DNA of 43,929 bases. Source: Nitrospiria bacterium. GTDB lineage: Bacteria; Nitrospirota; RBG-16-64-22. Position numbers and translations under genes: made by a program. Under the pieces are notes generated by a model. That model had not been told where the DNA came from. It did no database searches and saw only the letters and a list, made by a program, of their open reading frames with translations. Where the stretch lies: contig CAKKSE010000031.1 of NCBI GenBank assembly GCA_919903025.1, forward strand, positions 1,680 through 45,608, written 5' to 3'. Positions 15,547 to 23,600 of this stretch are shown here, one piece after another (the stretch's first letter is position 1; each line of letters starts with the position of its first letter).

Positions 15547-16575
15547 CTAGCCACCCTCGTCGAAGCCTCGGACCCCTCCCCCTTCGGCTCTGGCCAGGGA
15601 CAGCGCTTCGTCAGCCCTCCGAATGAGCGAGGACGTGGTCGCGGCGTCGTCCGGGAGGGTCGCGATCCCGAAGCTCACGACCAGCCTGTTCTTCTTCCGC
15701 CCGAAGGCCGGGTCCTCGGCGATCAGCCCCGAGAGCTTCTTCGCCGCCCGGAGAGCGGTGGCCTTGTCGGCTTCGGGGAGGAAGAGGCGGAAGACGCCGT
15801 TCCCGCCCGAGCACGCGACATCGTACTCCCGGAGATTCGCCTCGACCAGACGGGCCAGGGCGCGGATCACACCCTCCGACGATTGCTCCCCGAGAACGGC
15901 CAGGAATGATTCCTCGTTGTCCGGGGCCGCTACGATGACGGAAAGCGTCCTCTTGTACCGCATCGCCCGCTTCACCTCCCGGCGAAGGACGTCCCGGAAG
16001 ACTGCATCGTCGAAGAGCTGGCTCGTCGGATCGCGCCGCGCCAGGAGACGGATTGAGAGACCCAGGGCGATCACCCGCCCTGCGAGGCGGAGGTACCCCT
16101 CATCGGCCGCCGAGGGGCTCGATCCCGCCGCGCCCTTTCGTCCCGATCCCGGGGACAGATCGAAGACGAGAAGCCCTCTGAGATTTCCCTCCCAATGAAG
16201 GGGAAGCAGAACAAGGCCGCCCGAGGGCGAAGAGGACCCCAAAGAGGGAGCGAGCTGGAGAAAGCCCTCCACGCCGTTGCCCGAGACCGCCGGCCCCCGA
16301 TGCAGAAGCTGAAATTCCGGACGCAGGAGAAATGCTCTTGTCTCGTCATCCAGCCTGATCGGGGCGAACAATTCGACTCGCGCGCTTCCGGCGGCCGCTG
16401 TCGGAACCATTCCCTCGTCCGTCCTGTCCGACAGAAATCCGACGGCGGCCTGGGCCTTGAGGACCCGCGAGAGGATGTCGAGCGATGACCGGACGGCCTT
16501 TTCGGGACTCGCCGGCCACTCCAAGCCTCCCATGATTTCCCGGATGGCTCCGAACCAGTCAGGAGTCTTTGGCAT
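15547..16575 (-). CDS. GAF/GGDEF-like protein with a degenerate GGDEF motif
   Basis: The ATG at 16575 (after GGGCGGGAAAG) gives 342 residues; a TTG at 16608 is possible. Residues from about 20 to 180 look like a GAF-type sensory domain (LDILSRVLKAQAAVGFLSDRTDEGMVPTAAAGSARVELFAPI). The C-terminal 160 residues follow the diguanylate cyclase fold: DPTSQLFDDAVFRDVLRREVKRAMRYKRTLSVIV, then VSFGIATLPDDAATTSSLIRRADEALSLARAEGGG. Where GGDEF should stand, the protein reads SGGNGVFRLFLPEAD, so the catalytic acidic residues are missing. Expect no cyclase activity; a binding or regulatory role is likely. Confidence 0.8.
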   Translation of the reverse strand: MPKTPDWFGAIREIMGGLEWPASPEKAVRSSLDILSRVLKAQAAVGFLSDRTDEGMVPTAAAGSARVELFAPIRLDDETRAFLLRPEFQLLHRGPAVSGNGVEGFLQLAPSLGSSSPSGGLVLLPLHWEGNLRGLLVFDLSPGSGRKGAAGSSPSAADEGYLRLAGRVIALGLSIRLLARRDPTSQLFDDAVFRDVLRREVKRAMRYKRTLSVIVAAPDNEESFLAVLGEQSSEGVIRALARLVEANLREYDVACSGGNGVFRLFLPEADKATALRAAKKLSGLIAEDPAFGRKKNRLVVSFGIATLPDDAATTSSLIRRADEALSLARAEGGGVRGFDEGG

Positions 16576-16665
16576 CTTTCCCGCCCTTGTTTTGCCTTGG
16601 CGATTCAAATCCGTCAGAAAAAGTATAGGCCGCCGGCCGGATCGTGTAAAGCCGGCGGCTTCAGA

Positions 16666-17520
16666 CTACCTTCCCGGAAACGCGGGCAGACCGCTCTTGG
16701 CCGGATGCCGGTGGCGATGAACAGTGAGGATTTCGCTCGCGACTTCCTCCACCGCCTTTCGCGTAACGTCCAGGCGCGTCCAGCCGCCGTGCTTCCTCAA
16801 AACGTCTTCATAATGAGCCAAATCGCCATCGATCGATTCGGCGTCGGCGTATCCTCCCAAGCCGGACCGCCCGAACCGGTCCAGGCGCTCGCGCCTCAGG
16901 TCGGCCAGGCGGACCGGTTCGATCATCAGCGCATAGACCCGCGAGGGATCGATGGTGTCCAGCATGGCCGGAGGCTCTATTCCCCTCACGATCGGGACGT
17001 TCCCGACCTTGAGGCCCGCCTGATTGGCCAGATAGATCGACAGCGGCGTCTTGGAGGTGCGTGACACGCCGACGAGCACGACGTCGGCCGAGCCGAGCGT
17101 CGCGGTATTCCTGCCGTCATCGTGCTGGACCGTGAATTCGATCGCCTCGATCCAGCGGAAGTACGAGGAGTTGACCCTGTGCAGAAGCCCCGGGACCCCG
17201 CCGGGGACCGTCTCCAGGTATTCCGAAAGACCGAAAAGGAGGGAGCCGATGACGTCGACCGCCGGCACGCCCGCCGCCGCCGCTTCGCGCGAGATCTCCT
17301 CGCGCAATTCCATCGAGACGATCGTGTGGACGATCATCCCTCCTTCCTCGCGCGCGCGCCGGGCCACGTCCCGGATCCCTTCGGCGGTCCGCACGTTCGC
17401 CACGCGCTCCAGCGCGACCCGCCTCCCGGGAAACTGCTGAAGGGCCGCCCGTGTCACCCTCTCGACCGTCTCCCCAGTGGCATCCGATACGACGAAGACC
17501 ATGTACTCGCGTTCGCTCAT
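16666..17520 (-). CDS. ppsR: Pyruvate,phosphate dikinase / PEP synthase regulatory protein
   Basis: This DUF299-family protein is a bifunctional Ser/Thr kinase and Pi-dependent pyrophosphorylase. It switches off (ADP) and on (Pi) pyruvate phosphate dikinase or PEP synthase, setting pyruvate-to-PEP flux. At 284 residues it has the family start YMVFVVSDATGETVERVTRAALQQF and the nucleotide loop VGVSRTSKTPLSIYLANQAGLKVGNVP. It ends AVEEVASEI. The ATG at 17520 lies 6 bp after the stop of the small barrel protein, so it is translated from the same transcript. The biotin-dependent carboxylase pair at 34179-37536 acts on the same node. Whether the partner is PPDK or PEP synthase cannot be told here. 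Confidence 0.93.
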   Translation of the reverse strand: MSEREYMVFVVSDATGETVERVTRAALQQFPGRRVALERVANVRTAEGIRDVARRAREEGGMIVHTIVSMELREEISREAAAAGVPAVDVIGSLLFGLSEYLETVPGGVPGLLHRVNSSYFRWIEAIEFTVQHDDGRNTATLGSADVVLVGVSRTSKTPLSIYLANQAGLKVGNVPIVRGIEPPAMLDTIDPSRVYALMIEPVRLADLRRERLDRFGRSGLGGYADAESIDGDLAHYEDVLRKHGGWTRLDVTRKAVEEVASEILTVHRHRHPAKSGLPAFPGR

Positions 17521-17526
17521 ATTTAT

Positions 17527-17775
17527 CTAGCTCCCCTTCAAATCGTCGTCATTGAAATAGAACGATGAATCGACGAACTTTTCGACGGAGGAAGCAGGCG
17601 CCTCATCCACGCCCCGGATCTCGCTGACGGCCGCGACCGGGACCGAGACCCACTGCATCTCCGTCTTCAAGTGCACGGTCTCCTCCGACACCTCGATCAG
17701 GACGCCCCGATACGTGACGCCCGAAGCCACCACCTCGACTTCCTTTCCCTGAAGAGCGTAGATCTTGTCGATCAT
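17527..17775 (-). CDS. Small Sm/SH3-barrel-like protein
   Basis: This 82-residue protein starts at an ATG overlapping the MATE stop codon (ATGA) with GGGAGGGGAGAG just upstream. Its strand pattern (KIYALQGKEVEVVASGVTYRGVLIEVSEETVHLKTEMQWVSVPVAAVSEIRGV) matches the five-stranded small barrel of LSm/Hfq or SH3-like folds. A short acidic tail with FYFNDDD follows. I do not know a named family for it. It lies 6 bp before ppsR and is translationally coupled on both sides. It may bind RNA or a partner protein; that is inference from fold alone. Confidence 0.75.
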   Translation of the reverse strand: MIDKIYALQGKEVEVVASGVTYRGVLIEVSEETVHLKTEMQWVSVPVAAVSEIRGVDEAPASSVEKFVDSSFYFNDDDLKGS

Positions 17776-19151
17776 CTCTCCCCTCCCTGGCTTGGAAAGC
17801 CCAGCGAAACCTTCGTGACCAGGCCGCGCCGCGAAAGCCGACGAACGATGAGAGCGGTCCGGACGATCCAGTCGACGATCATCGCGCTCCAGACGGCGGC
17901 GATCGGCGCTCCCGCGAAGGCGGCCGCAACCGCGGCCGGAATCCGGACGCCCCACATCCCCCAAATGGTGACAAATAGATTATACCTTGTATCTCCCGAT
18001 CCGCGAAGGGCCGCGGCCAGAAGAAGGGTCAGGGCCAGCGGAACCTGGAGCAGAGCCACGATCCGAAGATAGAGGATGCCTGGTTCAAGGACGCCTGGAT
18101 CGTCCGTGAACGCGCGGATCAGGGGGCCGGGAACGGCGAAGAAGATCACTCCCATCAAGGCCATGAATACCACGGCCAGCCTTGCCCCTTCCCTCATGAC
18201 GGCGTTCGCCCGCCTCGCGCGGCCCCCGCCCAACGCCTGGCCCACGAGGGTCGTGACGGCGAGTCCCGCCCCAAGGGCCGGCATGAACGAGAATGCCTCG
18301 ATCGCGAGACCGACTTGGTGGGCGGCGTATACCGACGTCCCGTAAAGGAGGACGATCTTCGCGTACGTCATCTGGCCCGCCTGCTGGAGGAGACGGTCGA
18401 AGAAGACCGGCAGGCCGACTCGTAACGCCTCCAGAATCATTCCTCCCGATCCGCCGCGCCACCGGATGAGCCCTCCCTTGAGAGCCAGGACGAAGAGGAA
18501 CGCGACGGCCGCGCCGTCCGAGACAACGACCGCCAGGGCGGCGCCCCGGACGCCCATCGGTTCGACAGTTCCGACGCCGTAGATGAGAGGGATGGCGAGA
18601 GCGACGTGAAGGAGATTCGCCCCGGCGTACGCGATCAGCGGAACGCGCGTGTTCCCGGCGCCGTGGAAGACCGCCGCGAGGACGGACAGGGCGGCTGTGA
18701 CGGGGAAGAAGAGGAACAGGAGGCCCAGATAAGCCGCGGCAAGGTCGACGACGTCGGGAGCGGCCCCCATCAGCCGGGCGACCCACGTCCTCCCCAAGAG
18801 TCCCAGGACGGCCAGGACCGCCGCGATCCCGATCCCCGCGGCGAAAAGACGGCCCGCGACGCCAGCCGCCCGCTCCGGGTCCTTCGCGCCGCGCAGGTGC
18901 GCCGTGACGACGGTCGTCCCCGCCGAGATTCCCCAGAGGGCCGTCGTCCAGAGAAAGACGTGGAGCTGTCCGACGCCCACGCCCGCGATCGCCGCCGCCC
19001 CGAGGCGGCCGACAAGAAAGACATCAAGGATCCCGCCCAGCCGGAGGAGAAGGTGAGAAAGGACGGCCGGCCACGCCAGGGCCGCGATGTGGCGGCGAAC
19101 ACGGCCGGTGTAAAAGAGGTGGGAAAGGAAGGACCCGCGGCGCCGGCTCAC
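17772..19151 (-). CDS. MATE family efflux transporter
   Basis: This 459-residue integral membrane protein has about 12 predicted helices. Its N-terminus IAALAWPAVLSHLLLRLGGILDVFLVGRLGAAAIAGVGVGQ is the typical MATE start. The repeat half begins near LRVGLPVFFDRLLQQAGQMTYAKIVLLYGTSVYAAHQVGLAIEAF. MATE proteins export cationic drugs or metabolites using Na+ or H+. The GTG at 19151 overlaps the anti-sigma stop (GTGA), and the TGA at 17774-17772 overlaps the next gene's ATG (ATGA). It is thus tightly coupled in the ECF sigma operon and may be a member of that stress response. Confidence 0.9.
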   Translation of the reverse strand: MSRRRGSFLSHLFYTGRVRRHIAALAWPAVLSHLLLRLGGILDVFLVGRLGAAAIAGVGVGQLHVFLWTTALWGISAGTTVVTAHLRGAKDPERAAGVAGRLFAAGIGIAAVLAVLGLLGRTWVARLMGAAPDVVDLAAAYLGLLFLFFPVTAALSVLAAVFHGAGNTRVPLIAYAGANLLHVALAIPLIYGVGTVEPMGVRGAALAVVVSDGAAVAFLFVLALKGGLIRWRGGSGGMILEALRVGLPVFFDRLLQQAGQMTYAKIVLLYGTSVYAAHQVGLAIEAFSFMPALGAGLAVTTLVGQALGGGRARRANAVMREGARLAVVFMALMGVIFFAVPGPLIRAFTDDPGVLEPGILYLRIVALLQVPLALTLLLAAALRGSGDTRYNLFVTIWGMWGVRIPAAVAAAFAGAPIAAVWSAMIVDWIVRTALIVRRLSRRGLVTKVSLGFPSQGGER

Positions 19152-19972
19152 CGGCCGGCCGCGGCAACCGTGAAGATCTCGCGCATGCGTGCGTGAGGAA
19201 GATCGGAGACGGCCCAGCAGATCCCGCCGCGGGCGTCTTTCCACGCGACGGCGTTCCGGCCCTTGACGCGGACGGACTTCCATCCCTCGCGCCCGATTCC
19301 GTCGGCGCCCGGCTCGATCATCCCCGACGGGGGGATGAAGAGCGTGACCGGCTGGCCCTCGACGTCGTAAACGACGGCCCCGTGCCCCTGGGTCAAAAGC
19401 CGGCACATCTGGGCGCCCACCATGCGGGCTCCCTTCGGGCGAAGGTCGGGAACGGGAACGGGAGAGCCGGCGGCCGCGGAAAGCCACGCCGCCGCGGATT
19501 TCGGATCGGACTCGCGGATCGCAAGGTCCAATCCCTGGGCGAATCGGGCATGCTCATCCACGAGCGCCTCCGCCAGGACCGGCTCGACTCCCGGCCTGAA
19601 CCAAACGAGAGTCCCCGCCACCGCGAGAAGTCCCACTGCCGCCGCCAGCCAGCGGCTGTATGCCCGGGGGGCTCCTCCCTCCCGCCAGGACGGGACTCGC
19701 CGAACGGCCCTCGGCGCCGGACGGGACGCCGGCACGGGACGCGCGGCGTCATCACCCGGCAGGGAGGCCCGTACGCGCTCGGCGAACCCGTACGGGAGCG
19801 CCATGTCCGCGCATCGTTGTCGGACGAGCCTCTTGAGGTCCCGTTCTCTCTCTTCCGCCGCTCTGCAGGACGGGCACGCGCGAAGATGCTCGAAAAGGCG
19901 GACCGATTCTTCCCCGTCCACTTCGCAATCGACAATTGCAGTGATGCGTTCCTGGATTTCGCGGCAGTCCAT
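19148..19972 (-). CDS. Zinc-finger anti-sigma factor
   Basis: The ATG at 19972 lies 8 bp after the sigma factor stop and gives 274 residues. The N-terminal anti-sigma domain has the HX3CX2C zinc motif (EHLRACPSCRA) after MDCREIQERITAIVDCEVDGEES. A single membrane helix follows at about residues 112-130 (WLAAAVGLLAVAGTLVWF). The outer domain of about 140 residues is DUF-like and ends with GGICWAVSDLPHARMREIF. By family it binds the ECF sigma factor at the inner membrane and releases it on a signal. The signal is unknown; zinc-cysteine anti-sigmas often sense redox or envelope stress. Confidence 0.88.
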   Translation of the reverse strand: MDCREIQERITAIVDCEVDGEESVRLFEHLRACPSCRAAEERERDLKRLVRQRCADMALPYGFAERVRASLPGDDAARPVPASRPAPRAVRRVPSWREGGAPRAYSRWLAAAVGLLAVAGTLVWFRPGVEPVLAEALVDEHARFAQGLDLAIRESDPKSAAAWLSAAAGSPVPVPDLRPKGARMVGAQMCRLLTQGHGAVVYDVEGQPVTLFIPPSGMIEPGADGIGREGWKSVRVKGRNAVAWKDARGGICWAVSDLPHARMREIFTVAAAGR

Positions 19973-19980
19973 CCCCAACC

Positions 19981-20562
19981 TCACGCGCCCGCCGAAAGAA
20001 CGCGAACCGGCTTCGCCCGCCTGAGAAGAAACTCGCGCAGGGCGCGCCGGCCCCGGTGAATCCGGGACATGACCGTCCCGACCGGGACCTGCGTCATCTC
20101 CGCGATCTCCTTGTACGAAAACTCCTCCACGTCGCACAGAAGAACGGCGGCCCGGAACTCCAGCGGCAGAGCGCGGAGCCCTTCCATGAGATCGCCGTCC
20201 AGCATCCCGGCGAAGACCACTTCCTCCGGCGTAGGCGGAAGAGCCGCGATCGTCGGGTCCGCCCGGCCTTCCAGCGTGCTCATCGTCTCGTCCAACTCCA
20301 TCATCTGCGGTCCCCGGACGCGTTTCCGATACTCGTTCACAAACGTGTTCATGAGAATTCGGAAGAGCCAGGCCCGGCAGTTCGTCCCCGGCTCGAAAGA
20401 ATCGAAGAAGCGGTACGCCCGGAGGACCGTCTCCTGAACGAGATCCTGGGCGTCGGCCTCGTTCCTCGTGAGGTGAAGCGCCGTGCGGTAGAGCGGACCC
20501 AGGTGAACCAGGGCCTCGGCCTCAAACCGCTCGGAGCGCGATGGAGAGGCGGACGGGTTCAT
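19981..20562 (-). CDS. ECF-type RNA polymerase sigma factor
   Basis: This RpoE-like sigma-70 factor has 193 residues from the ATG at 20562. Region 2 is LVHLGPLYRTALHLTRNEADAQDLVQETVLRAYRFFDSFEPGTNCRAWLFRILMNTFVNEYRKR. Region 4 is ALPLEFRAAVLLCDVEEFSYKEIAEMTQVPVGTVMSRIHRGRRALREFL, with a clear helix-turn-helix. An anti-sigma gene follows directly. A weak ECF-like promoter (20599-20628) upstream would fit autoregulation. The operon continues through a MATE exporter, a small barrel protein and ppsR. Region 1.1 is absent, as expected for this group. Confidence 0.93.
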   Translation of the reverse strand: MNPSASPSRSERFEAEALVHLGPLYRTALHLTRNEADAQDLVQETVLRAYRFFDSFEPGTNCRAWLFRILMNTFVNEYRKRVRGPQMMELDETMSTLEGRADPTIAALPPTPEEVVFAGMLDGDLMEGLRALPLEFRAAVLLCDVEEFSYKEIAEMTQVPVGTVMSRIHRGRRALREFLLRRAKPVRVLSAGA

Positions 20563-20598
20563 CGAATGAAAACCCCCTCGACCGTCCGCCCACAAATC

Positions 20599-20628
20599 CT
20601 AGAACCGGACGGCCGGCGGAAAAATTCC
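20599..20628 (-). promoter_or_regulatory. Possible ECF-type promoter for the sigma operon
   Basis: On the minus strand GGAATTT (20628-20622) and TCTAG (20603-20599) are separated by 18 bp, resembling the GGAACTT / TCTAA elements of ECF promoters with a slightly long spacer. It lies about 40 bp upstream of the sigma start codon. This is a weak call. Confidence 0.3.
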
Positions 20629-20642
20629 CTCTTGTCGACATT

Positions 20643-21071
20643 TCAGGCGGGACGGGTCTCGACCTGGATCTCGATCGGGACGGCCTTCTTGAGCATCCCG
20701 CCCACCGAACAGTATTTCTCCTGCGAAAGCTCGACCGACCGCCTCGCGGCTTCCTCGGACAGATCGCGGCCGTAGAAGACGAATCGGACCTCGATCTTCG
20801 AGTATACCTTCGGATGGTCCGCGACCCGCGTCCCCTTGAGGTGAATCGAGAACCGCGCCACGTCTTGTCTCTTCTTCCGCATGATCGAGACCGCGTCCAT
20901 GGCCGTGCACGTCCCGAAAGAAATCAAAAGGAGCGCCATCGGTTTGAAGCCCGCCCCTTCCCCGCCGTGCTCGGGGGCCGCGTCCATGACGACCTCGTGA
21001 CCGTCGGCGTCTCGCCCGATGAATTTCATCCCGGAATCGAGGCTCACGTCGACTTCGACGATCTCGTCCAT
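20643..21071 (-). CDS. OsmC/Ohr family protein
   Basis: This 142-residue protein has the family arrangement with two redox cysteines, one in SFGTCTAMDAVSIMRKKRQ and one in SQEKYCSVGGML. GMKFIGRDADGHEVVMDA lies near the N-terminus and the segment VYSKIEVRFVFYGRDL between the cysteines. OsmC proteins reduce organic or lipid hydroperoxides in the cytoplasm. The ATG at 21071 follows GGAGGAGAC. Downstream lies the ECF sigma operon; upstream on the same strand is the DoxX gene, separated by a palindromic repeat. Confidence 0.9.
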   Translation of the reverse strand: MDEIVEVDVSLDSGMKFIGRDADGHEVVMDAAPEHGGEGAGFKPMALLLISFGTCTAMDAVSIMRKKRQDVARFSIHLKGTRVADHPKVYSKIEVRFVFYGRDLSEEAARRSVELSQEKYCSVGGMLKKAVPIEIQVETRPA

Positions 21072-21154
21072 GTCTCCTCCGCTCCCATTGCTCCACTCTC
21101 TCCCCCTGGTCCGAAGGACTCCGACATCCTTCGAAGGAGAGCGCCTCTTCTCTT

Positions 21155-21194
21155 TTTCCCCTCTCCCCTGGCGGGAGAGGGTCAGGGTGAGGGG
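21155..21194. repeat. GC-rich palindromic repeat, copy 6
   Basis: TTTTCCCCTCTCCC-CTGGC-GGGAGAGGG with a GTCAGGGTGAGGGGG flank lies between the OsmC and DoxX genes. It has the same core as the other copies and a short stem of about 8-9 bp. Confidence 0.7.
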
Positions 21195-21204
21195 GATCTC
21201 TCGC

Positions 21205-21696
21205 CTACCACAAGACGCTCTTCGGCGCGGCCTTCTTCAGAAACGCGTCCACGCCAAGAGCCCGTCCCGCGCCGGTCAACAGCAGGACAGCCTGGCAGAC
21301 GATGAAGAGGCGGTTGATCCCCGACGACGCCGGGGCGGTCCAGCCGCTGGCGAAGTAGAAATTGAGGTTCATGAATATCCCGGCCAGCGCCGCCGCGCGC
21401 GTCATCAATCCGGCGATCAGCAGGCCGCCCACGGCGATCTCTCCCGTCACGACAAGGTACGAAAACAGGTCGGCGTTGGGGATCGCCGTCTCGATGAGGA
21501 AATCCTTGTACCACCCGTGCGGGTTCTTCTCCGCCCATCCCTTCAGAATGCCCGCCAGGATCGGCTTCGAGAGAAACCCGCCCGAGAGCTTGTTGATCCC
21601 CGCCGCGAGGAAGTAGTACCCGATGTATATCCGAAGGAAGGCGAGGTAGATCATCGACGTCTTCTCGCCCGTCAGCTCCTTGAGAAACCCGGCCAT
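21205..21696 (-). CDS. DoxX/DoxD-like membrane protein
   Basis: This 163-residue protein has four predicted membrane helices: LRIYIGYYFLAAGINKLSGG, YLVVTGEIAVGGLLIAGLM, AALAGIFMNLNFYFAS, and LFIVCQAVLLLTGAGRALGVDAFL. The end matches DoxX. Family members accompany thiosulfate:quinone oxidoreductases or other redox systems, often with unclear roles. The ATG at 21696 follows AAAGGAGGCGCG. A fair sigma-70 promoter lies at 21722-21750. The OsmC peroxidase downstream suggests a shared oxidative-stress context. Confidence 0.87.
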   Translation of the reverse strand: MAGFLKELTGEKTSMIYLAFLRIYIGYYFLAAGINKLSGGFLSKPILAGILKGWAEKNPHGWYKDFLIETAIPNADLFSYLVVTGEIAVGGLLIAGLMTRAAALAGIFMNLNFYFASGWTAPASSGINRLFIVCQAVLLLTGAGRALGVDAFLKKAAPKSVLW

Positions 21697-21721
21697 CGCG
21701 CCTCCTTTTCAGACCGGCCTG

Positions 21722-21750
21722 ATCGTAACCGAGCACGCCCCAAAAATCAA
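21722..21750 (-). promoter_or_regulatory. Candidate sigma-70 promoter for DoxX gene
   Basis: On the minus strand TTGATT (21750-21745) and TACGAT (21727-21722) have a 17-bp spacer. The distance to the ATG at 21696 is about 20 nt after the predicted start site. Confidence 0.45.
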
Positions 21751-21795
21751 TCGGACGACGACAATCGCGGCATTCTGGTCTACGGCCTGACAGCC

Positions 21796-21825
21796 TTGAT
21801 TCGCCGTCGCGGGCCGGTGTAGACT
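21796..21825 (+). promoter_or_regulatory. Candidate sigma-70 promoter for the exonuclease gene
   Basis: TTGATT (21796-21801) and TAGACT (21820-21825) have an 18-bp spacer, about 40 bp before the TTG start at 21865. This is a moderate match. Confidence 0.4.
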
Positions 21826-21864
21826 ATCCAACAGTCTTCACTTGGACCTCTTTGGAATTCCCCG

Positions 21865-22683
21865 TTGCTCGAACGGACCTTTATCCATATCCCCAGAATC
21901 GGCGAGAAGCGGGAGACTGCGCTTTGGGCGCGGGGGTACACGAGCTGGGACCGCTTCCGGGAAGCGTATCCCCCGGGGGCCTTCCGAGAGCACGCCGTCA
22001 GCTACCTCGACCGCGATCTCGCCGCCCGCTCATTGCCGCGGGCCCAGGCCTGGCGGCTCTTCCCGGAGTTCGCCGGACGGGTCCTCTACCTCGACATCGA
22101 GACGACGGGGCTTCATCCGGGACCTGATTCCGTCACCTGTATCGGGACGTACGACGGGAGGACCGTCCGCGCTTTCGTCGCCGGCGCGGACATCGACGAA
22201 TTCGAGCACACCCTGAACCGCGCCGAACTTCTGGTCACCTACAACGGCGCCTGCTTCGACCTCCCGTTCCTCAAGACCGCTTTCCCCCGTCTCGATCTGG
22301 ACCGCCCGGCCCACATCGACCTCATGTACCCGCTCAGGAAGCTAGGCTTCCGCGGCGGCCTCAAGGGCGTCGAGCGCCAGCTTTGCATCCGGCGGGACGA
22401 ATCAATCTCCGGGGCCGACGGCTATACCGCCGTCCTCCTCTGGCGGGCCCACGAGCGGGGCAACCCGAACGCCGTCGAGACACTTGTGCGCTACTGCCTC
22501 GAGGACGTCGTAAACCTCGAGCCGCTCATGATCGAGGTCTTCAATCGCTTCGTCGGAACGTATCCGCTTGACGTCCCGGGCCTCCCATGTCCGCCCCGCC
22601 CGAAGATCGCGGCCCAGGCGGACGCCGATCTCGTCCGACGCCTCACCGCGCACCGCGAGCCCCCTCCCGGCGCCGTGACGTGA
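21865..22683 (+). CDS. YprB-like ribonuclease H-fold exonuclease (DEDD family)
   Basis: This 272-residue protein has the three exonuclease motifs of the DEDD superfamily: LYLDIETTG (Exo I, Asp and Glu), LVTYNGACFDLPFLK (Exo II, Asp) and YCLEDVVNLEPL (Exo III, Asp). This matches the RNase_H_2/YprB-type family, probably a 3'-5' exonuclease on DNA or RNA. The start used is a TTG at 21865, the only start ahead of the conserved N-terminal helix (FIHIPRIGEKRETALWARGYTSWDRF, which may aid substrate binding). Its ribosome binding site is weak. The gene ends one base before the convergent cytochrome c stop. Confidence 0.82.
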   Translation: MLERTFIHIPRIGEKRETALWARGYTSWDRFREAYPPGAFREHAVSYLDRDLAARSLPRAQAWRLFPEFAGRVLYLDIETTGLHPGPDSVTCIGTYDGRTVRAFVAGADIDEFEHTLNRAELLVTYNGACFDLPFLKTAFPRLDLDRPAHIDLMYPLRKLGFRGGLKGVERQLCIRRDESISGADGYTAVLLWRAHERGNPNAVETLVRYCLEDVVNLEPLMIEVFNRFVGTYPLDVPGLPCPPRPKIAAQADADLVRRLTAHREPPPGAVT

Positions 22684-22684
22684 C

Positions 22685-23482
22685 TCAGGGCTTCCTCTTG
22701 CAGACCTCATCCCTCACCCGGTCGATGACGCTCCCGGCAGGGATCTCGCCTTCCTGCTCCTTGTGCTTGACCATGCCGATCACCTTCCCGTCCTTCGTCA
22801 TGTGCAGCGTTTCCACGAGCTTGAATATGTTCCGGGCGCAGTCGACCTCGTACAAGTCCGCGTTGAACTCGTAGCCCGCGTATTCCTTCCCCAGCTTCTC
22901 GACCGTCTTCCGTCCCTCCTCGGTCGCCTTGCATCCGGGCCCGACGGAAGTCCTGACCCACACCAAGACCCGGCTGGCGGACCCATAGGAGATCCTGTTC
23001 GCGTCGTACTCGAACCGGCACGGGCCCCCGGTCTGGCTGACGGTCTTCCAGTCCTCCTTCGGCGCATAGACCCCTCTCGCCCGCGCGACGTCGGCGAGCA
23101 TGATCAGGCTGGCTTTGTGTCCCCAGGCCCGCCGCTGGTAATTGATGAGATCGACCAACTCCTTGTCGCTGAGGCGGCCGGCCGAACCGATCGGCGGCAT
23201 CGTGCCCGTGTACACCTCCCCTCCCACGACCAGGCCCCCGTGATACCCGAAGATCACCCGGCGCAGATACTCCTCGATCTTCCAAGGGTCCTCCGAGACC
23301 GTAAGCGGGTTCCCCGCGAGAGGAGGGAAGAACCCAGGAATTCCCTGGCCGTTCCACTGGTGGCAGGCCGCGCAGTGCTGGAGGTGCAGGGCCTCTCCGC
23401 GGGGGCTGGCCTGCGCCTCCCCGGCCGACAGGATAACCGCAAGGACCACAGCCGCCGCGCCCCTTCTGCTCACAGATCGCAT
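22685..23482 (-). CDS. Exported cytochrome c with an adhesin-E-like C-terminal domain
   Basis: The ATG at 23482 follows AAAGGAGACGCAAA, giving 265 residues. It has a signal peptide (MRSVSRRGAAAVVLAVILSAGEAQA), then a mono-heme cytochrome c domain with CAACH at 37-41 and a likely axial Met in GTMPPIG. The last 110 residues (DWKTVSQTGGPCRFEYDANRISY ... VLVWVRTSVGPGC ... LYEVDCARNIFKLVE) resemble the surface-adhesin E-like domain common in small exported proteins, with three cysteines. It probably carries electrons in the periplasm. It follows atpD by 118 bp on the same strand but may have its own promoter. It could donate to NirS; that is speculative. Confidence 0.83.
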   Translation of the reverse strand: MRSVSRRGAAAVVLAVILSAGEAQASPRGEALHLQHCAACHQWNGQGIPGFFPPLAGNPLTVSEDPWKIEEYLRRVIFGYHGGLVVGGEVYTGTMPPIGSAGRLSDKELVDLINYQRRAWGHKASLIMLADVARARGVYAPKEDWKTVSQTGGPCRFEYDANRISYGSASRVLVWVRTSVGPGCKATEEGRKTVEKLGKEYAGYEFNADLYEVDCARNIFKLVETLHMTKDGKVIGMVKHKEQEGEIPAGSVIDRVRDEVCKRKP

Positions 23483-23600
23483 TTTGCGTCTCCTTTCGAG
23501 AGTGATGACAGCCCGCGCAGGGCCGGCGTTCGTCAAATCGCGGATTCCCGCGTCTCGGGTCCGCGAAAATCCGGGCTTCCAATTCTCGCACATCAAGACA

